Shown here: piece by piece, positions 1 to 11,116 of the stretch
How the letters are laid out: each line of letters starts with the position of its first letter
Numbering within the stretch: the stretch's first letter is position 1
Assembly: GCF_010183535.1 (NCBI RefSeq)
Contig: NC_071328.1
Coordinates: 3,720,001 to 3,784,000 of the forward strand
Direction: 5' to 3'
From: Caenorhabditis remanei
Lineage: Eukaryota; Nematoda; Chromadorea; Rhabditida; Rhabditidae
Length of the DNA: 64,000 nt
Translations under genes and position numbers: made by a program
Notes under the pieces: generated by a model
What the model saw: only the letters and a program-made list of their open reading frames with translations
The model's database searches: none
What the model was told of the DNA's origin: nothing

Positions 1-1212
1 AACCCATTCGTCGATTTCTTGTTCATACTATTCATCACTCCTCTCGCTTGCGTTGCATTGTATCTTTGTATTCGAGGAGCTGCACTCGCTGGACAAAAAT
101 ATCATTTCGCATTCGAGAATCGAGATAGCGAAAACTCACAGAGTCTGGATATTCGGAATGAGACATCGATGGGTTTGTTCTAAAACAACTTACGTTATCA
201 TTTTCCTCATTTTTCAGAGTTCGCCTTGTTTGTGTTCGTCGCCGTCGTTCTCTTCTTCGCCTACTTTGCATTCATGTTTGTAACGTTGGGAACTCATTTG
301 AAACAATACAGAAAATGGCAAGAGAAAAACAAGATTACATTCGTCGTTGATCAATTAGACGCAGAACAGTCACTACACTTTAATCCGCATTGGACGAAGC
401 AGAATTATGGTTTCAAATCGAGAATTTCAAGAATCTGGGCGAAAATTCGAGGAAAGCCAGCGAGAGTTCTTTATCCGGAAGTCGCTAGGAATGATACTGT
501 GAGTAGCGTGACATTTAAACAAAAAACTGCTTACTTTTTCAGATTCCCATCGAACCAATTGTCGGAATCTCCCCGGTTCTTGTCGCTCACTTCAACCACA
601 CCGCCATTGACAGCGACAACACTCACAACCATGATGCATCGCGAAACGCCATTCCTTTTGGAGTGAGAACACCAGAACAAGCAGTAAGCACATAAAATCA
701 ATTAATAAATGGTCTTATTTATGACATTTAGCTTCAAATCGGCTTGTCTTCTACTCCCCAAATGTACGCCGAGAAGCCGGAGAAATTGACACTATCACCG
801 ATAGGACTCGATGATTTGTTCGCAGGTTCTGTGTCGCCGCGCCGAATGACGTCGGTTTCTTCGGCAAGAACCGCTATGAGCAGTGAGTTTTGTCTTCTCA
901 AAACCAATTTGATTTTTTTTTTGAATTTCAGAAACCCAATCAGTCTACTCCGTGTGTTCTTCATTCGGAACTGGTGTGATGACATGCTCGACTCCATTGG
1001 TTTCTGGAAGTCTTCGCGGTCTCTCCCCTTCCACGAACTCTGTCTCAACATTCAAATCGAACGATGGCTCTGATGAAAACGTTTTATTGGTGGGAAGCCA
1101 TGACGATTCGGAGGAAACTGTCACCGCTGAGCTGTTGGAGTCGTCACCGCAGAATATCAGCTCCCAACAAGGACGTTTCCATGTGGAGAAACTCGACACT
1201 CCACCCTATTGA
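1..1212 (+). CDS. Unrecognised membrane protein, 3' part of gene
   Basis: The gene enters the window from the left. Exons as read: 1-172, 218-498, 543-683, 732-882 and 932-1212 (TGA). Phases are consistent at every junction, and each intron has a GT donor and a TTTCAG-like acceptor. The visible protein begins in a hydrophobic stretch (FLFILFITPLACVALYLCIR) and has a second one (FALFVFVAVVLFFAYFAFMF) encoded just after the first intron. A cytoplasmic-looking tail of about 310 residues follows, basic at first and then rich in Ser, Thr and Pro. It contains no domain I recognise. Two membrane passes near this end and a long polar tail suggest a multi-pass membrane protein whose N-terminal part lies outside the window. 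The splice model is well supported; the function is unknown. Confidence 0.75.
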
Positions 1213-1579
1213 AAATTGAAATGTATCTAATCCCCACCCCCTTTTCCCCAAACTAACCCCTCCTGTATATTATATAATTAGTGTGTACTTACTTATCATT
1301 TAGACAATTATTATTAGGCTATTCGTCTGGTGTTTGTCTCAAAATCCTTTTTGTATACTCTGTGAATACCTCAAATATTGTAACATTTTTTATTAGCTTC
1401 AGAAGAAATTCAATACATTCGTGGAATATGTTTAGTTTTCAATTGTTGAGATTATTTTTTTTTAGTTTTTAGGAAGGAAACCTGAGAAAGACGTGATGGG
1501 GGAGAATATTCCTGAGTTTAGAATAGGGTGAGAACATTTGTAACAAGAAAAATACATTTGTCTGTACAGTATTTTACAT
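1213..1579. other. Convergent 3' intergenic region
   Basis: This A/T-rich interval separates two genes that end towards each other. I see no coding potential and no clean AATAAA on either strand; presumably it holds both 3' UTRs. Confidence 0.5.
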
Positions 1580-4148
1580 TTAATCGTAGAGATCGGCTTC
1601 GTCGATTGGCTCGAATGAGCTGTCCGAGTTGTACTCTTCCTCATCAACCACCTTCTTCTCTTCAACTTCTTGTTCCTTGTCTTCTTCTTTTTGCTCCTTC
1701 TCTTCTTTAACTTCTTCTTTAACTTCTTCTTCCTCTTCATCTTCAGACTCAATATTCTCCACCCCCAGATTCTCAATCTTATCATTCAACTTCTTGATTT
1801 CCTCTTGAAGTTCGAACGTCTTCTCCATTTGAGCCACCAATTTGTCTTGAGAAGCCAATCGTTGATCGCATTGGTTTCTCTCCGACTCCCGGAGCTCCTT
1901 TAGGGTGTTCCTTTGGATAAAAAGCAGTAGATCTTTCTCAGCAATGGTCTGTAAATTTGAAAGTGAGTTTTAGTTTTCAATTAGTTTTCAAATTATAAAC
2001 TTACAGCTCTCTTCGCTTTGTAATCATCGTCGAGTTTCTTAAATTTTCTTTCCAATGCGAGTTTCTGATCTCTAGTAACCTTCAACTCCTCAGTAATCGA
2101 GAGCTGTTTCTTCTCAGCTTCATCGATCATCGATTGGAATTTGGTGTTCTCCGCGTGCATGATCTTTTTCATGTAGTCAATTGTTCGAGTTGCCGAAGAA
2201 ACATCTTTCAGAGCTTTCTCCTTCAAAAGTCTCTCGGCATCCAATTTTTTAGACCATTGAAGATGCATTTCCTTCTTGCTCTGCTCGCATTTCTCGTATT
2301 TTGCCTGTGAATCAGTGGCGAGCTCCGCTAATTTAGTGTGACGGTCAGTGAATGCTGTCTCCATTTCTTGTTGCTCTTTTTTAACAGATTCCAACTCTTC
2401 TGTCAATTTCTTGACTTTTTCCTCCGAAGCCTCAAGTTTCTCGATTGTCGACTCCATTCGGCGGAGCAACGTGGCAGCGGCGACGAATCGAGTCTGGTCA
2501 TCGTCGTCGTCGTCGGAATCTTCCGACTCATCGGAACTCTCGGAATCATCGTCAGAATCTTCAGAAGAATCGTCATCAGAATCGTCTGAAGACTCATCTG
2601 AAGACTCTTCTTCCTTCTTGGCAGCCTCCAACAACTGCTCCTTCTCATCTAACAACTTGGTGATCTCCTTCTCATAGAAGACGTTCTTCTTCTCAGAATC
2701 CTCCAATTGCTTCTGGAGATCATCCGACTCACTGAGAATCGCCTTGATCGCCTGGTTCTTCTCGAGAATATCTTTCTCCATCGCTTCGATTTGGCCCTCG
2801 AGAATACGGACTTTCTTCTCGGATGTCGAGAAATCCTTCTTGATGGTGTTGTAGGCCACTTGGACGTTCTGGAGCAACTTGGCGTTCTGGAAATTGAAAA
2901 AATGAGGATTTTTGCAACGTTAGATCTTGAAATGACTCAATCACTTCTGAAACAGTCACACTTTCTGAAAGTCGATTAATTTCAGCTACAAATGGAAAAA
3001 TTGAAATTTGACGGTTTCAATGAAAATTATTGATATGATATGGCTAAAAAGCTGGAATTGTGAGGATTCCGATTTTAATTTCAAAAAATGTCTTTTTGCA
3101 CAAAAAAAGCCGACAGTTGGAAGCTCTGTACCTGGGCTCATTTTCCTGATAATTGAAATCTGAAAACATATTCAAAATCCTCACAATTTCAGCTTACTAA
3201 CCATATCAAAATTGCCTGAGTCTAACTCGATTTCTAGTCTAACTCGATTTCTAGTCTTCCCCGGATTATGAATATCCTGGAAAGAAAAAAAGAGATTCTG
3301 AATACAAAGAAGTGGATTCTGATATAGATGGCCTCTAAAAGTGATAAAATCTATTTTTCGCTCCACTTTTTTCTTTTCCGAATTTTCAAAATCTGGGGAA
3401 GAAAAAGGTTTTTCAGATTTCTGACTTTTTTGGAATTTTAAAAACTTTTTTCCCGAAATACTGTTTTTCTCGAATTTCAGTCTTTTTTTTCTGATTTTCG
3501 CCTTCTACGGATTCTTGTCTTCCCCAGATTTCTAGTCTAACTAGGATTTTGAAAAATTTCGAAAATCTTGGAAAGACTTAAATACGGAGAAGGGAGACAA
3601 ACGATACCGATCGCGTGTTATTTTTTCGTGTGAAAAATTATTCAAAATCCGGGCAAGACCTAAAATCCAAGTTAGACTAGAAATCTGGAGAAGACGAGAA
3701 CTCGGAGAAGGCTAAAATCTGAGAAAAGACTTGAATTCAAGTTTTTTTTCCGGATATTTGAAAATGAAATGAAAATCAATCTTCGGATCTCTGCTCATGT
3801 TCCGTCTAGCAAAAATTGGATGCAGATTCAGAATTCTTGTGATTTCAGTGTTCAAACTCCTGGATTTCGTGACTAGAACTCCTCTAACTCCGCTCATTTT
3901 TCAGCTAATCAAAATCTAAAAACGGATTCAGAATCCCTATAACCTCCTCTTACCTGCTCCAAATTCTTCACTTTAAAGTCGCGATTCGCCAACGTCTTCT
4001 CCAATCTCTCCACCTTCTCCTCCAACTCTCCCTCAACCTTATATTTCTCCTTGGCCCAATGGGTCACACGTCTCTGATGACATTCATCAGGAATCGAGGC
4101 GACCATAGAGAGAACGTCGGCAAACGCAGGCATCGCAGAGGATCCCAT
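1580..4148 (-). CDS. Long acidic coiled-coil protein, 481 aa
   Basis: Three exons on the minus strand: 3954-4148 (ATG), 2005-2886 and 1580-1948 (TAA). All junctions are in phase 0. The product is almost entirely heptad-like coiled coil with high Glu/Lys content. It is broken at about residues 160-200 by a striking Ser/Asp/Glu tract (repeats such as SSDESSDDSDDD) that looks like a multi-site casein-kinase-2 target. The C-terminus is another acidic Glu/Lys run ending in DEADLYD. No enzymatic motif is visible. A TTCTTCTAG-type acceptor lies a few bases upstream of the ATG, consistent with trans-splicing or a 5' UTR intron. It is the first of several coiled-coil genes on this strand, but I cannot align it convincingly with the shorter ones. 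A structural or scaffold role is only inferred. Confidence 0.85.
3190..3900. repeat. Degenerate short repeats in intron 1 of the 1580-4148 gene
   Basis: The large first intron (2887-3953) contains repeated variants of TCTAACTCGATTTCTAGTC and their inverse (GACTAGAAATCTGG), with one perfect 17-nt direct repeat near 3230-3256. Spacing is irregular and copies diverge, so this is a decayed local repeat rather than a clean satellite. Confidence 0.5.
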
Positions 4149-4599
4149 CGTTTTTGATATCTAGAAGAAGTCAAAAAGGAAATATATCGATAAAATGGAG
4201 ACGTGTGGGTGCTGGCGGCTCTTGTGAAGAGGAAACGGGGACGGGGAATCGATAAACAGGAGACGGAGAGTAGTAGCAACAAGGAGACGCCTAAAGAGAG
4301 AAAGAAAGGAAAATAGTATGGGGAAATGAAGAGAATTCGAGAAAAAAGCAAAGAGATTTATGCATAATGTGGAGAGGAGACGCAGAAAATAGGTCTAATC
4401 TCCGCAGCTGATGAGAGATGAATATTAGAAGAACAAGGGCACGTCGAGGAGGAGCCCAAAAGTTAAAATAGCAATGCATAAAGGCTTAGAAAAGGAGTCT
4501 AGAGCTCCAAAACTTCGGTTGAGAAGTGAAATTTTTGCGCGGTCTATGGCTCGCAGAGAGTAAAGCTCTCATGGCACTTTGGCTCGGGCGCCCCTGAGG

Positions 4600-6400
4600 G
4601 AGTCACCGTACAAAAAAGTGATCAACTCCATAAATGCAGATCTAGGTTCGATTTTCATTTTTGTAGTTGATAACTTTTCGATAGCTCCGCCCACTTTTGA
4701 GATATGCGCTTGTAAATCTAGCCACAGTGGACAAAAGTGTGCGCGGAGACCAAAGCTGGTACAGTACCCCAGAGTGCAGTTCTATAAAAAAATTGTCAAC
4801 TACAAAGATGGAGATCTAAATTTGATCTTCATTTTTGTAGTTAATAACTTTTTGATACCTTTTCTAGTTTTTGAGGTATGCGTCTTGGAAGTGACATATC
4901 TGATTTCGACAGAGAAAAAAGCGGCTAACTTCGTTGCTTAATATCTCAAAAACTAGTAAAGCTATCAAAAAGTTGTCAACTACAAAAATGTAGAACTAAA
5001 TTTAAGTTTTATTTTTGCAGTTGGTAAATTTTTAATAGCATTGATAGTTTTTGAGATACACGCTCTTGAAGCGACACGTCTGAAATTGGAGGGAGGGAGC
5101 AGAGAAGCCAGCTCCCAAGCTCAATATGTATAAAGCGAAAAGAGATACAAGAGATACAAAAAGATTGTTAACTTTAAAAATAAAGATCTAAGTTTGTTCT
5201 CCATTTTTGTAATTGATAACTTTTTGATACCTTTTCTAGTTTTTGAGATATACGTCTTAGAAGTGACATATCTGAATTTGACAAAGAAAAAAAAACGGCT
5301 AACTTTGTTGCTTAATATTTCAAACAGGGTGCTCAACCGATACTTCAAAACCGATTAAAATCGGTTATTGATTAAAAAATCGGTGAAAATATGAGTCGGT
5401 TTTTAAAAAAGAAATCGGTTTTTCTCCAGGGAAAAATCGGTTAAAATTCGATTTTCTTCGATTGTTTTGAGAAAAAACCGATTTTGTTCGGATTAGAAAC
5501 CGGTTAAAACCGATTGTTACTCGATTTTTACCGATTTTCACCGGATTTTCTGAAAGTTCAAACTCTACGCCGGTTTGTCACGTTTTTATCATATTTTGCA
5601 CTGTTCTTAATTTAGATTTTACGTAAAAATAGATATTTTCATTTTTGTTCAAATGTTCTTTAAAAATAGAAAAAAACGTGTGAAGTAATCGAAACGTGAC
5701 AAACCGCCCTAGAGTTTGAATTTTCAGAAAAACCGATGAAAATCGGTAAAAATCGAAGAATAATCGGTTTTTTAATCGGTTTCTAAACCGATAAAAACCG
5801 AAACCGAACGGTTTTTTTCAAAACACAATCGAAGAAAATCGATTCTTCTCCGATTGTTGATCGATTTGCTACCGATTTTAGTTTTTGAGAAATCGGTTAA
5901 AATTCTTCGGAGAGAGAAACGATTTTCATCGGTTAAAAAAAATCGGTTTTTCATCGGTTTTACCTTCGGTTGAGCACCCTGATTTCAAAAGATAGTAAAG
6001 CTATCAAAAAGTTGTTAACTACAAAAATGTAAAACTAAATTTGAGTTTTATTTTTGCAGTTGATAACTTTTTGATATCGGTAAAAGATTTTGAGTTATGC
6101 GTATTGGAAGTGACACACTTGAACTTGATAAGGAGGGAGCAGAAAAGACAACTTTGAAGCTCAATATCTCTAAAACCAAAAGAGACACAAAAAAGTTGTC
6201 AAGTACAAAGATAGAGACCTAAGTTTGTTCTCTATTTTTGTAGTTGATAACTTTTTAATAGTATTGATAGTTTTTGAGATACACGCTTTTGAAGTGACAC
6301 ACTTAAATTTGATAAGGAGGGAGCAGAGAAGCCAGCTCCCAAGCTCAATAGCTCTAAAACCAAAAAAGATATAAAAAATTGTCAATTACTAAAAAATAAA
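4600..6400. repeat. Array of GTTGTCAACTACAAAAAT-type repeat copies
   Basis: Partial copies in both orientations occur near 4655, 4795, 4975, 5020, 5165, 5205, 6010, 6055, 6195 and 6235. Each pairs the motif GTTGTCAACTAC with its reverse complement some 30-60 nt away, so each can form a hairpin. The block containing SGAGGGAGCAGAGAAG-like DNA (AGGAGGGAGCAGAGAAGCC) recurs at 5092, 6130 and 6315. The array was present before the hAT-like MITE inserted, because that MITE splits one copy. Confidence 0.65.
5325..5981. mobile_element. hAT-like non-autonomous foldback element (MITE)
   Basis: The ends are a 16-bp terminal inverted repeat, CAGGGTGCTCAACCGA. The element is flanked by a perfect 8-bp target-site duplication, ATTTCAAA, at 5317-5324 and 5982-5989. 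A CAGGG terminus with an 8-bp duplication is typical of the hAT superfamily. The 657-bp interior is a long imperfect inverted repeat made of AACCGATT/AATCGGTT steps, with no coding sequence, so it must have been mobilised in trans. Confidence 0.85.
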
Positions 6401-6864
6401 GATCTTGTTGTGATCTATTAAATCAATATCAATTTGTAACAATCAAACTTCAAAAGCGTTCAAAAAATAGTATTTCAAACTTAACCAAATATGAAATTTC
6501 AGCAAAAAACCTACAAAATCAGAAACCAGGATAAAAAGTGTTCCTTTTCGTGTATCACCTATTGAACGGTGTGTTCTTGAGACGCCTCTCATTGAGATGC
6601 ATCTGATAACAGAAACCAGAAAGTCGATAAGGTGTGTGGGGTATCTAAAGGTCGAACGATGATTAATGATTCCAGGCAATAGATTTTTAAAGTTAGTTCT
6701 AGATGAGATGGTGCAATGTTGAACAACTGAACACACTTGAATAAAAATTCCAAAATGAAATTTATACAGATATTAATATAGCTGATATTAAGAGGGTTTC
6801 GAATCTGTTTTCAAAATTTGTTTAACATTCTAAAAAATCAAGATACACTGCGTTGAGATTATAA

Positions 6865-7316
6865 ATAGGAAAAAAAAGGTATCAACTTTGGCTGTTTTCA
6901 GTGGAAAATGACCAACTTTGATAGTGTATTTCGGTGTCACCTGATTGTCCAATAAATTCAATTTTATATGGGTTGAACAGAGCAAAAATGGCACATTATT
7001 TTTGTAGTTGACCATTTTTTGAAGGGATACTACCATGAAAGTTATAGGTTGCCAAAGTGTGAATCTCCAAAATTTTGCTAGTTTGCACTGAAATTAGTCG
7101 ATTTCAGGGAGTAGTGGGTTTCTTTACCTGTAACTTTCATGGTAGTGTCCATACAAAAAAATGGTCAACTACAAAAATAATGTTCTATGTTTGCTCTGTC
7201 CAACTCATATAAACTTGAGTTTATCGGACAATCAGGCGACACTGAAATACACTGTCAAAGTTAGTCATTTTCCACTGAAAACAGTCAAAGTTGATACCTT
7301 TTTGTCCGGTACTGTA
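6865..7316. mobile_element. Foldback element of the GTTGTCAACTAC/mariner-like family
   Basis: The left arm (GGTATCAACTTTGGCTGTTT...) and right arm (...AACAGTCAAAGTTGATACC) are inverted copies about 200 bp long, separated by a short unique core near 7080-7110. The right end continues into TTTGTCCGGTACTGTA, the same terminus seen at 43.6 kb. No open frame of note. Confidence 0.6.
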
Positions 7317-7790
7317 TCTCGATTCGTTTTCATGTTAGTCATGATTTAAACATGATTTCAGAATTGTCACGACTTCAGCTTTTTATTTTCCATTTCAGAT
7401 TTGTTCCAACCTGTCACTTCATCTGTCGACCAACTTCCAATAAGTGCTGTCTCCTTGAACGCTTTTGTGGAGTATCGGTTCCTCGTTTTCATCGGCTCCG
7501 AGACGAATCGAAGTCAGACGTTCTGAAACCGGACATTTCGAAACCATGTCCATCCGGAAGCCGGTTTCCTCTAGTCCCCTGTCCCCATAACCCTCTCTTC
7601 CCAAGTCACCATTCTCGTGTCTCCAGAATCTCCACAATTTCCCACGTCATCTGTTTCCCCGTCGCGTCTGTTTGCCATCACACCTTTACAATTCTCCCTG
7701 TTCACGTGAACTAGATTGCTATCTACTTCGTAATCTACATTAGCCATTTTTGACATTTAACAACAGAAAAAGACATGACAAGTGGATTAG

Positions 7791-7796
7791 TTTATT
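7791..7796 (-). terminator. Poly(A) signal for the 7986-8771 gene
   Basis: AATAAA on the minus strand, about 190 nt beyond the stop codon of the upstream coiled-coil gene. Confidence 0.45.
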
Positions 7797-7985
7797 GAAG
7801 ACAAAAATAGAGATAGGATAATTGTTGAATAAAGGGGGAGAGGGAGAGATCTGGGAAGATATACATACCAGTAGTGTTTCGAAAAAAGGAGATAATAGGA
7901 GATAGGGAGAATAAGGAAAACAAGGAATCGAGACAAAATCAGGATCGGGGTAACAAAACAATGAAAAAAAAGGAAGAAAGAACAT

Positions 7986-8771
7986 TCAAAAAGGGTCACT
8001 TGGAATCTCCTCCTCGTCGTCGTTGGCGTCGTCGGCGTGGAGTCCTGCGGCGACGGGAATCTCGCCGTGGTGTTCCTCCTGCTCCTCCTCCTCAACATCC
8101 GGCTCCTCTTCGTCGTTGTCGCCCTCATCGTCGCTAGGCTCGAAGAGCATCTCGACTTCTTCTTGCTTCAGGTAGCGCTCAGCTAGAGCGTCGACATAGT
8201 TGAATTTCTGAAATAAAGCAAAGTTGAGAGATGATTAAGGGAAAGTTGAGAAGCATAAGCCTAACCTCAGCTTAAATGCCTCAGGTCAGTAGCCTAAGCT
8301 TAAATCAGTGAAGCCTCTGAAGCTAATCTAGTGAAGCCTATGAAGCCTAAATCAGTGAACCTAACTTTCTAAGCCTAACCCAATCCTCACCTCCTTCAAC
8401 AGCTCGTGATCCTTCCCAATCACTTCCACTTCGGTCTTCTCCTTCTTCAACGCTGCCTTCAGCCTTCTGATGTGTCCGTGACACGCCGTCACCTCCTCAT
8501 TCAGATCCTCCTCCTTCTCTTTCAGATCCTCGATCGCCCTCTTCGCCTTCTTCATCTCCTCTCCATGCACCTCCATCTCCTGGACCGCAGCGATCAGCTG
8601 GGTCTTCAGCAGCTCGTTCTCCAAGGCGACCTGGACAACGTCCATTTGGAACACCGATTGGTAGAAGAGCCGCTGAGTGTTCAGCTCTTCGTGGAGCAAC
8701 TCGATCTCCTCACGGAGATGTTGAGTCTCGGTAAGTGGGGAGGAGAAGGTGGCACGGGCGGTTCCAGACAT
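7986..8771 (-). CDS. Coiled-coil protein, 200 aa (tandem paralogue 1)
   Basis: Two exons: 8391-8771 (ATG; 127 codons) and 7986-8207 (TGA), joined in phase 0 by a GTGAGG donor and TTTCAG acceptor. The protein starts MSGTARATFSS and has a coiled coil over residues 15-125 with the signature LREEIELLHEELNTQRLFYQ. An acidic tail rich in Glu/Asp follows (EPSDDEGDNDEEEPDVEEEE). It shares start, length, exon layout and the N-terminal coil pattern with the gene at 9845-10619, so the two are tandem duplicates. The intron (8208-8390) contains short direct repeats of AAGCCTAA type. No catalytic motif was found. Function unknown; a dimerising structural or adaptor role is a guess. Confidence 0.85.
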
Positions 8772-9844
8772 GATGTGGGGTGGGGGTGCGGGTGTGGGGA
8801 AAGGGGAAAGGGGAATGGGGAAACAGGGACAAATGGAATAATAGAAAATAAGTAATACTTTTGGGGGATTACTGTAGAATTCTGAAGGGGAAGCAGCTGT
8901 TTTTTTCGAAATTTGCTATAAAATCAAATCTCAAAAATTTTACGACCTTTTCCGACGCTGCTCTCCAACAGTAATGAGGAGTCCGCTTGCAAGATGGATG
9001 TGTCACGTACCGCCCAGATAACTGTGTCAACATACAAGAATTCCTTTGTATTCCTACTAATCCCCTGCTAATAGAGGAGGATAATGAGTGTGAGATAAGG
9101 TAATTGGAGTGTGCTACAGGGAATGAAGTAGAGACAGCTGGTCCTAGCAACAGGAGGGTATTTTTGTGAGGGAAATTGAGATTCTTATCGGAGCTGGGGG
9201 ACTGTCCAATGCTTGCGTAATGGTTGCGCATGGGGGAAGATTAAAGAGTTGTATGAAGTTCCAAATAAGGAATCGTCACATTCATACAGCTGTTGTTCAC
9301 ATAAGATCATACCTGTCGATTCCCAAAATTCAAAACTCAAATGTTTTCGATTTTTTGAAAATTTTGAATCTTTTTCGCGAAAATGTCAAATTTTCGATTC
9401 ATAAAGCCCGGCACTCTATTAACTGAAAAGTCAAAAATCATACTGTCTGGCGCGCCTTTGACGCATTTTGGGTGGAATCAAGCGCAAACCGCCGGTGCGC
9501 CGTAGTCGCGCTTTCTTTCAAATTGTGGCTCATAAGAAAGTCGAACAAGATGCCATTTAGATTATTTGTTTATAAGAATAGAATAAGAATCAGGACAATA
9601 ATTGAAAGTGAGATCGAGGTGACCAGAAAATTTTCAACAATTGTATCAAGACAGGAGATCGAGACGGCTTGGAGTGAATAAAAGATAGTGAACATTTACA
9701 AAAAAGGAGAAATCGAATCGGGACATGAAATTTTGGGGCACATGGGGGAATTGGAGGTTTAGTAGGTGAAGAAAAAGGACGGAGCTGGTAATAAGGATCA
9801 TAACGAAATCAATTCAGATGGGATATCTCGAGGAGATTATCTCC
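8772..9844. other. Upstream/intergenic region between coiled-coil paralogues
   Basis: 8871-9160 is similar to the matching region upstream of the next paralogue (10690-10990) and probably contains the shared promoter. 9330-9420 and 9440-9660 hold scattered A/T-rich repeats (AAATGTCAAATTTTCG type). No gene seen. Confidence 0.6.
9008..9069 (-). promoter_or_regulatory. Conserved upstream block, copy 1
   Basis: The interval reading CCGCCCAGATAACTGTGTCA, then ATACAAGAATTCCTTTGTAT, then CCTACTAATCCC, is nearly identical to 10848-10910 at a similar distance upstream of the paralogous gene. The intervening DNA has diverged. Retention in both copies suggests regulatory function, or simply less-decayed duplication. 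Confidence 0.5.
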
Positions 9845-10619
9845 TCATCGTAGGTGTCGTCGGTGTCGCTGTGAGGCGTCTTCGGAGGAGACGGAGGAAT
9901 CAGAGGCATCAGTGTCGGAGGTGTCGTCAGTAGCATCTGCGGCACCATCTCGGCGTTGTTGCTCAATCCATGCGCGAGCACCACGAACATTCTGAAAAAT
10001 AGAAATATAGGCGGTTTTTTACTTTGAGGTTTCAGAACTCGTTTAAGGCTAATTTTCGAACCTGGCTCCAAGAGACTTTTCTCTTTTCCCTAAAATTCTA
10101 ATAGTAAGTCGATTCATATCAAAAATTTCAATTTTTGGAATACCGGTGTCTCCTTTAAGCATAAGAATCCTTGGCAACCAGACTAACCTTCTCTAACACC
10201 TTCACCGCCTCTCTCGACTCCTTCAAATCCTGCTCCTCACTCTTCCAAACCGCCTCCAATCTCATGACTCGCTCCATGTCTCCATCGAGATCGTCGATCG
10301 TCTCCTGGAGCTCCTGTACCTCTTCCTTGAAGAATTTGATCCGCTCCTGTGCCTTCTTCATCTCCTCCGAATGATCCAGAATCATCTTCTGCTTCTCTTC
10401 CTCCATCTCTTCCACCAGCTCATTGAATCTTCGCTTGTCCTCAAAAGCCTGTTGAAGCTGGCCCTTGAGGTTCTGGTTTTCCAGTTGCAAGTCAGCATTT
10501 TCCATTCCAAAAATCGAGCGGAAGAGCTCTCGTTGTGCGTGGAGTTCCAGGTGGAGCGATTCGATTTGTCGGCGGAGACGTTGGTTCTCCTCGGCGTGGT
10601 CGATGACGGCTCCAGACAT
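9845..10619 (-). CDS. Coiled-coil protein, 192 aa (tandem paralogue 2)
   Basis: Two exons: 10188-10619 (144 codons) and 9845-9991 (TGA), joined in phase 0. I chose the ATG at 10619 (MSGAVIDHAEE) rather than the in-frame one ten codons upstream, because it aligns with the MSG start of the neighbour at 8771. The coiled coil spans roughly residues 10-140, with LRRQIESLHLELHAQRELFR matching the paralogue's heptads. The tail is Asp/Ser-rich (DATDDTSDTDASDSSVSSED). A different frame of the last exon is also open and proline-rich, but it does not join in phase. Same unknown function as its neighbour. Confidence 0.85.
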
Positions 10620-10847
10620 GGTTGGCGTGGGGGAGAGGGAAGAAAACACAGGGGAAATAGAGTAATAGAGTAGAAGTAATACCCGAGTAGAACTAGAGGA
10701 TTACTGTAGAATACTGAAGGAGAGGGAGCAGCGAAATTTCAGAAATTTGCAATTAAATCAAATTTCCAAAATTTTTCAAACGACCTCTTCCCAAGCTGCT
10801 CTCCAACAGTAATGACGAGACACCTCGGTGGGTGTGAAACGTAGTCC

Positions 10848-10910
10848 GTACCGCCCAGATGACTGTGTCAATATACAAGAATTCCTTTGTATCCTACTAA
10901 TCCCTGCTAG
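10848..10910 (-). promoter_or_regulatory. Conserved upstream block, copy 2
   Basis: Partner of 9008-9069: the same order of CCGCCCAGAT, ACTGTGTCAA, TACAAGAATTCCTTTGTAT and CCTACTAATCCC, about 230 nt upstream of the ATG. A further shared string, CTGCTCTCCAACAGTAATGA, lies nearby in both copies (8960 and 10797). Confidence 0.5.
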
Positions 10911-11055
10911 GAAAATGACAGTGAGATAAGGTAATTGGAGTGTGGTACAGTACAGGCAGTGAGGGAGAGGCAGCTGCCTATTGGGTACTGTAGCTTTTGG
11001 TGATCCTTATCGGAGCGGTGAATTCAAAGAAGTTACATGATGGTTACGTATGTAG

Positions 11056-11116
11056 CAGAGTTGCATGGAAGTGAAAATTTCTTATCCGGAAGTCGCCGGA
11101 ATTCCATGCAACTCTG
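11056..11116. repeat. Short hairpin CAGAGTTGCATGGA...TCCATGCAACTCTG
   Basis: Terminal inverted repeat of 14 bp or more enclosing CCGGAAGTC-type sequence. A longer member of the same family lies at 17574-17676. Confidence 0.65.

Larger units (their letters stand above)
4149..7985. other. 3.8-kb repeat-dominated intergenic region
   Basis: I see no convincing gene here. 4600-6400 is filled with diverged copies of a sequence carrying GTTGTCAACTACAAAAATG and its inverse, alternating with TTTTTGAGATATACGC-like blocks. It is interrupted by a hAT-like MITE. 6865-7316 is a foldback. 7340-7760 is not obviously repetitive; it has short open frames on both strands but no splice or codon pattern I trust. 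Confidence 0.6.

Noticed and set aside
2338..2677. Plus-strand Ser-rich open frames
   Set aside because: Antisense shadow of the acidic tract in the minus-strand coiled-coil gene.
7352..7756. Small genes on either strand
   Set aside because: Overlapping open frames lack splice sites, conserved-looking protein or a start context.
8872..9231. 120-codon minus-strand open frame
   Set aside because: Covers the duplicated promoter region. The paralogous upstream region has no matching frame.
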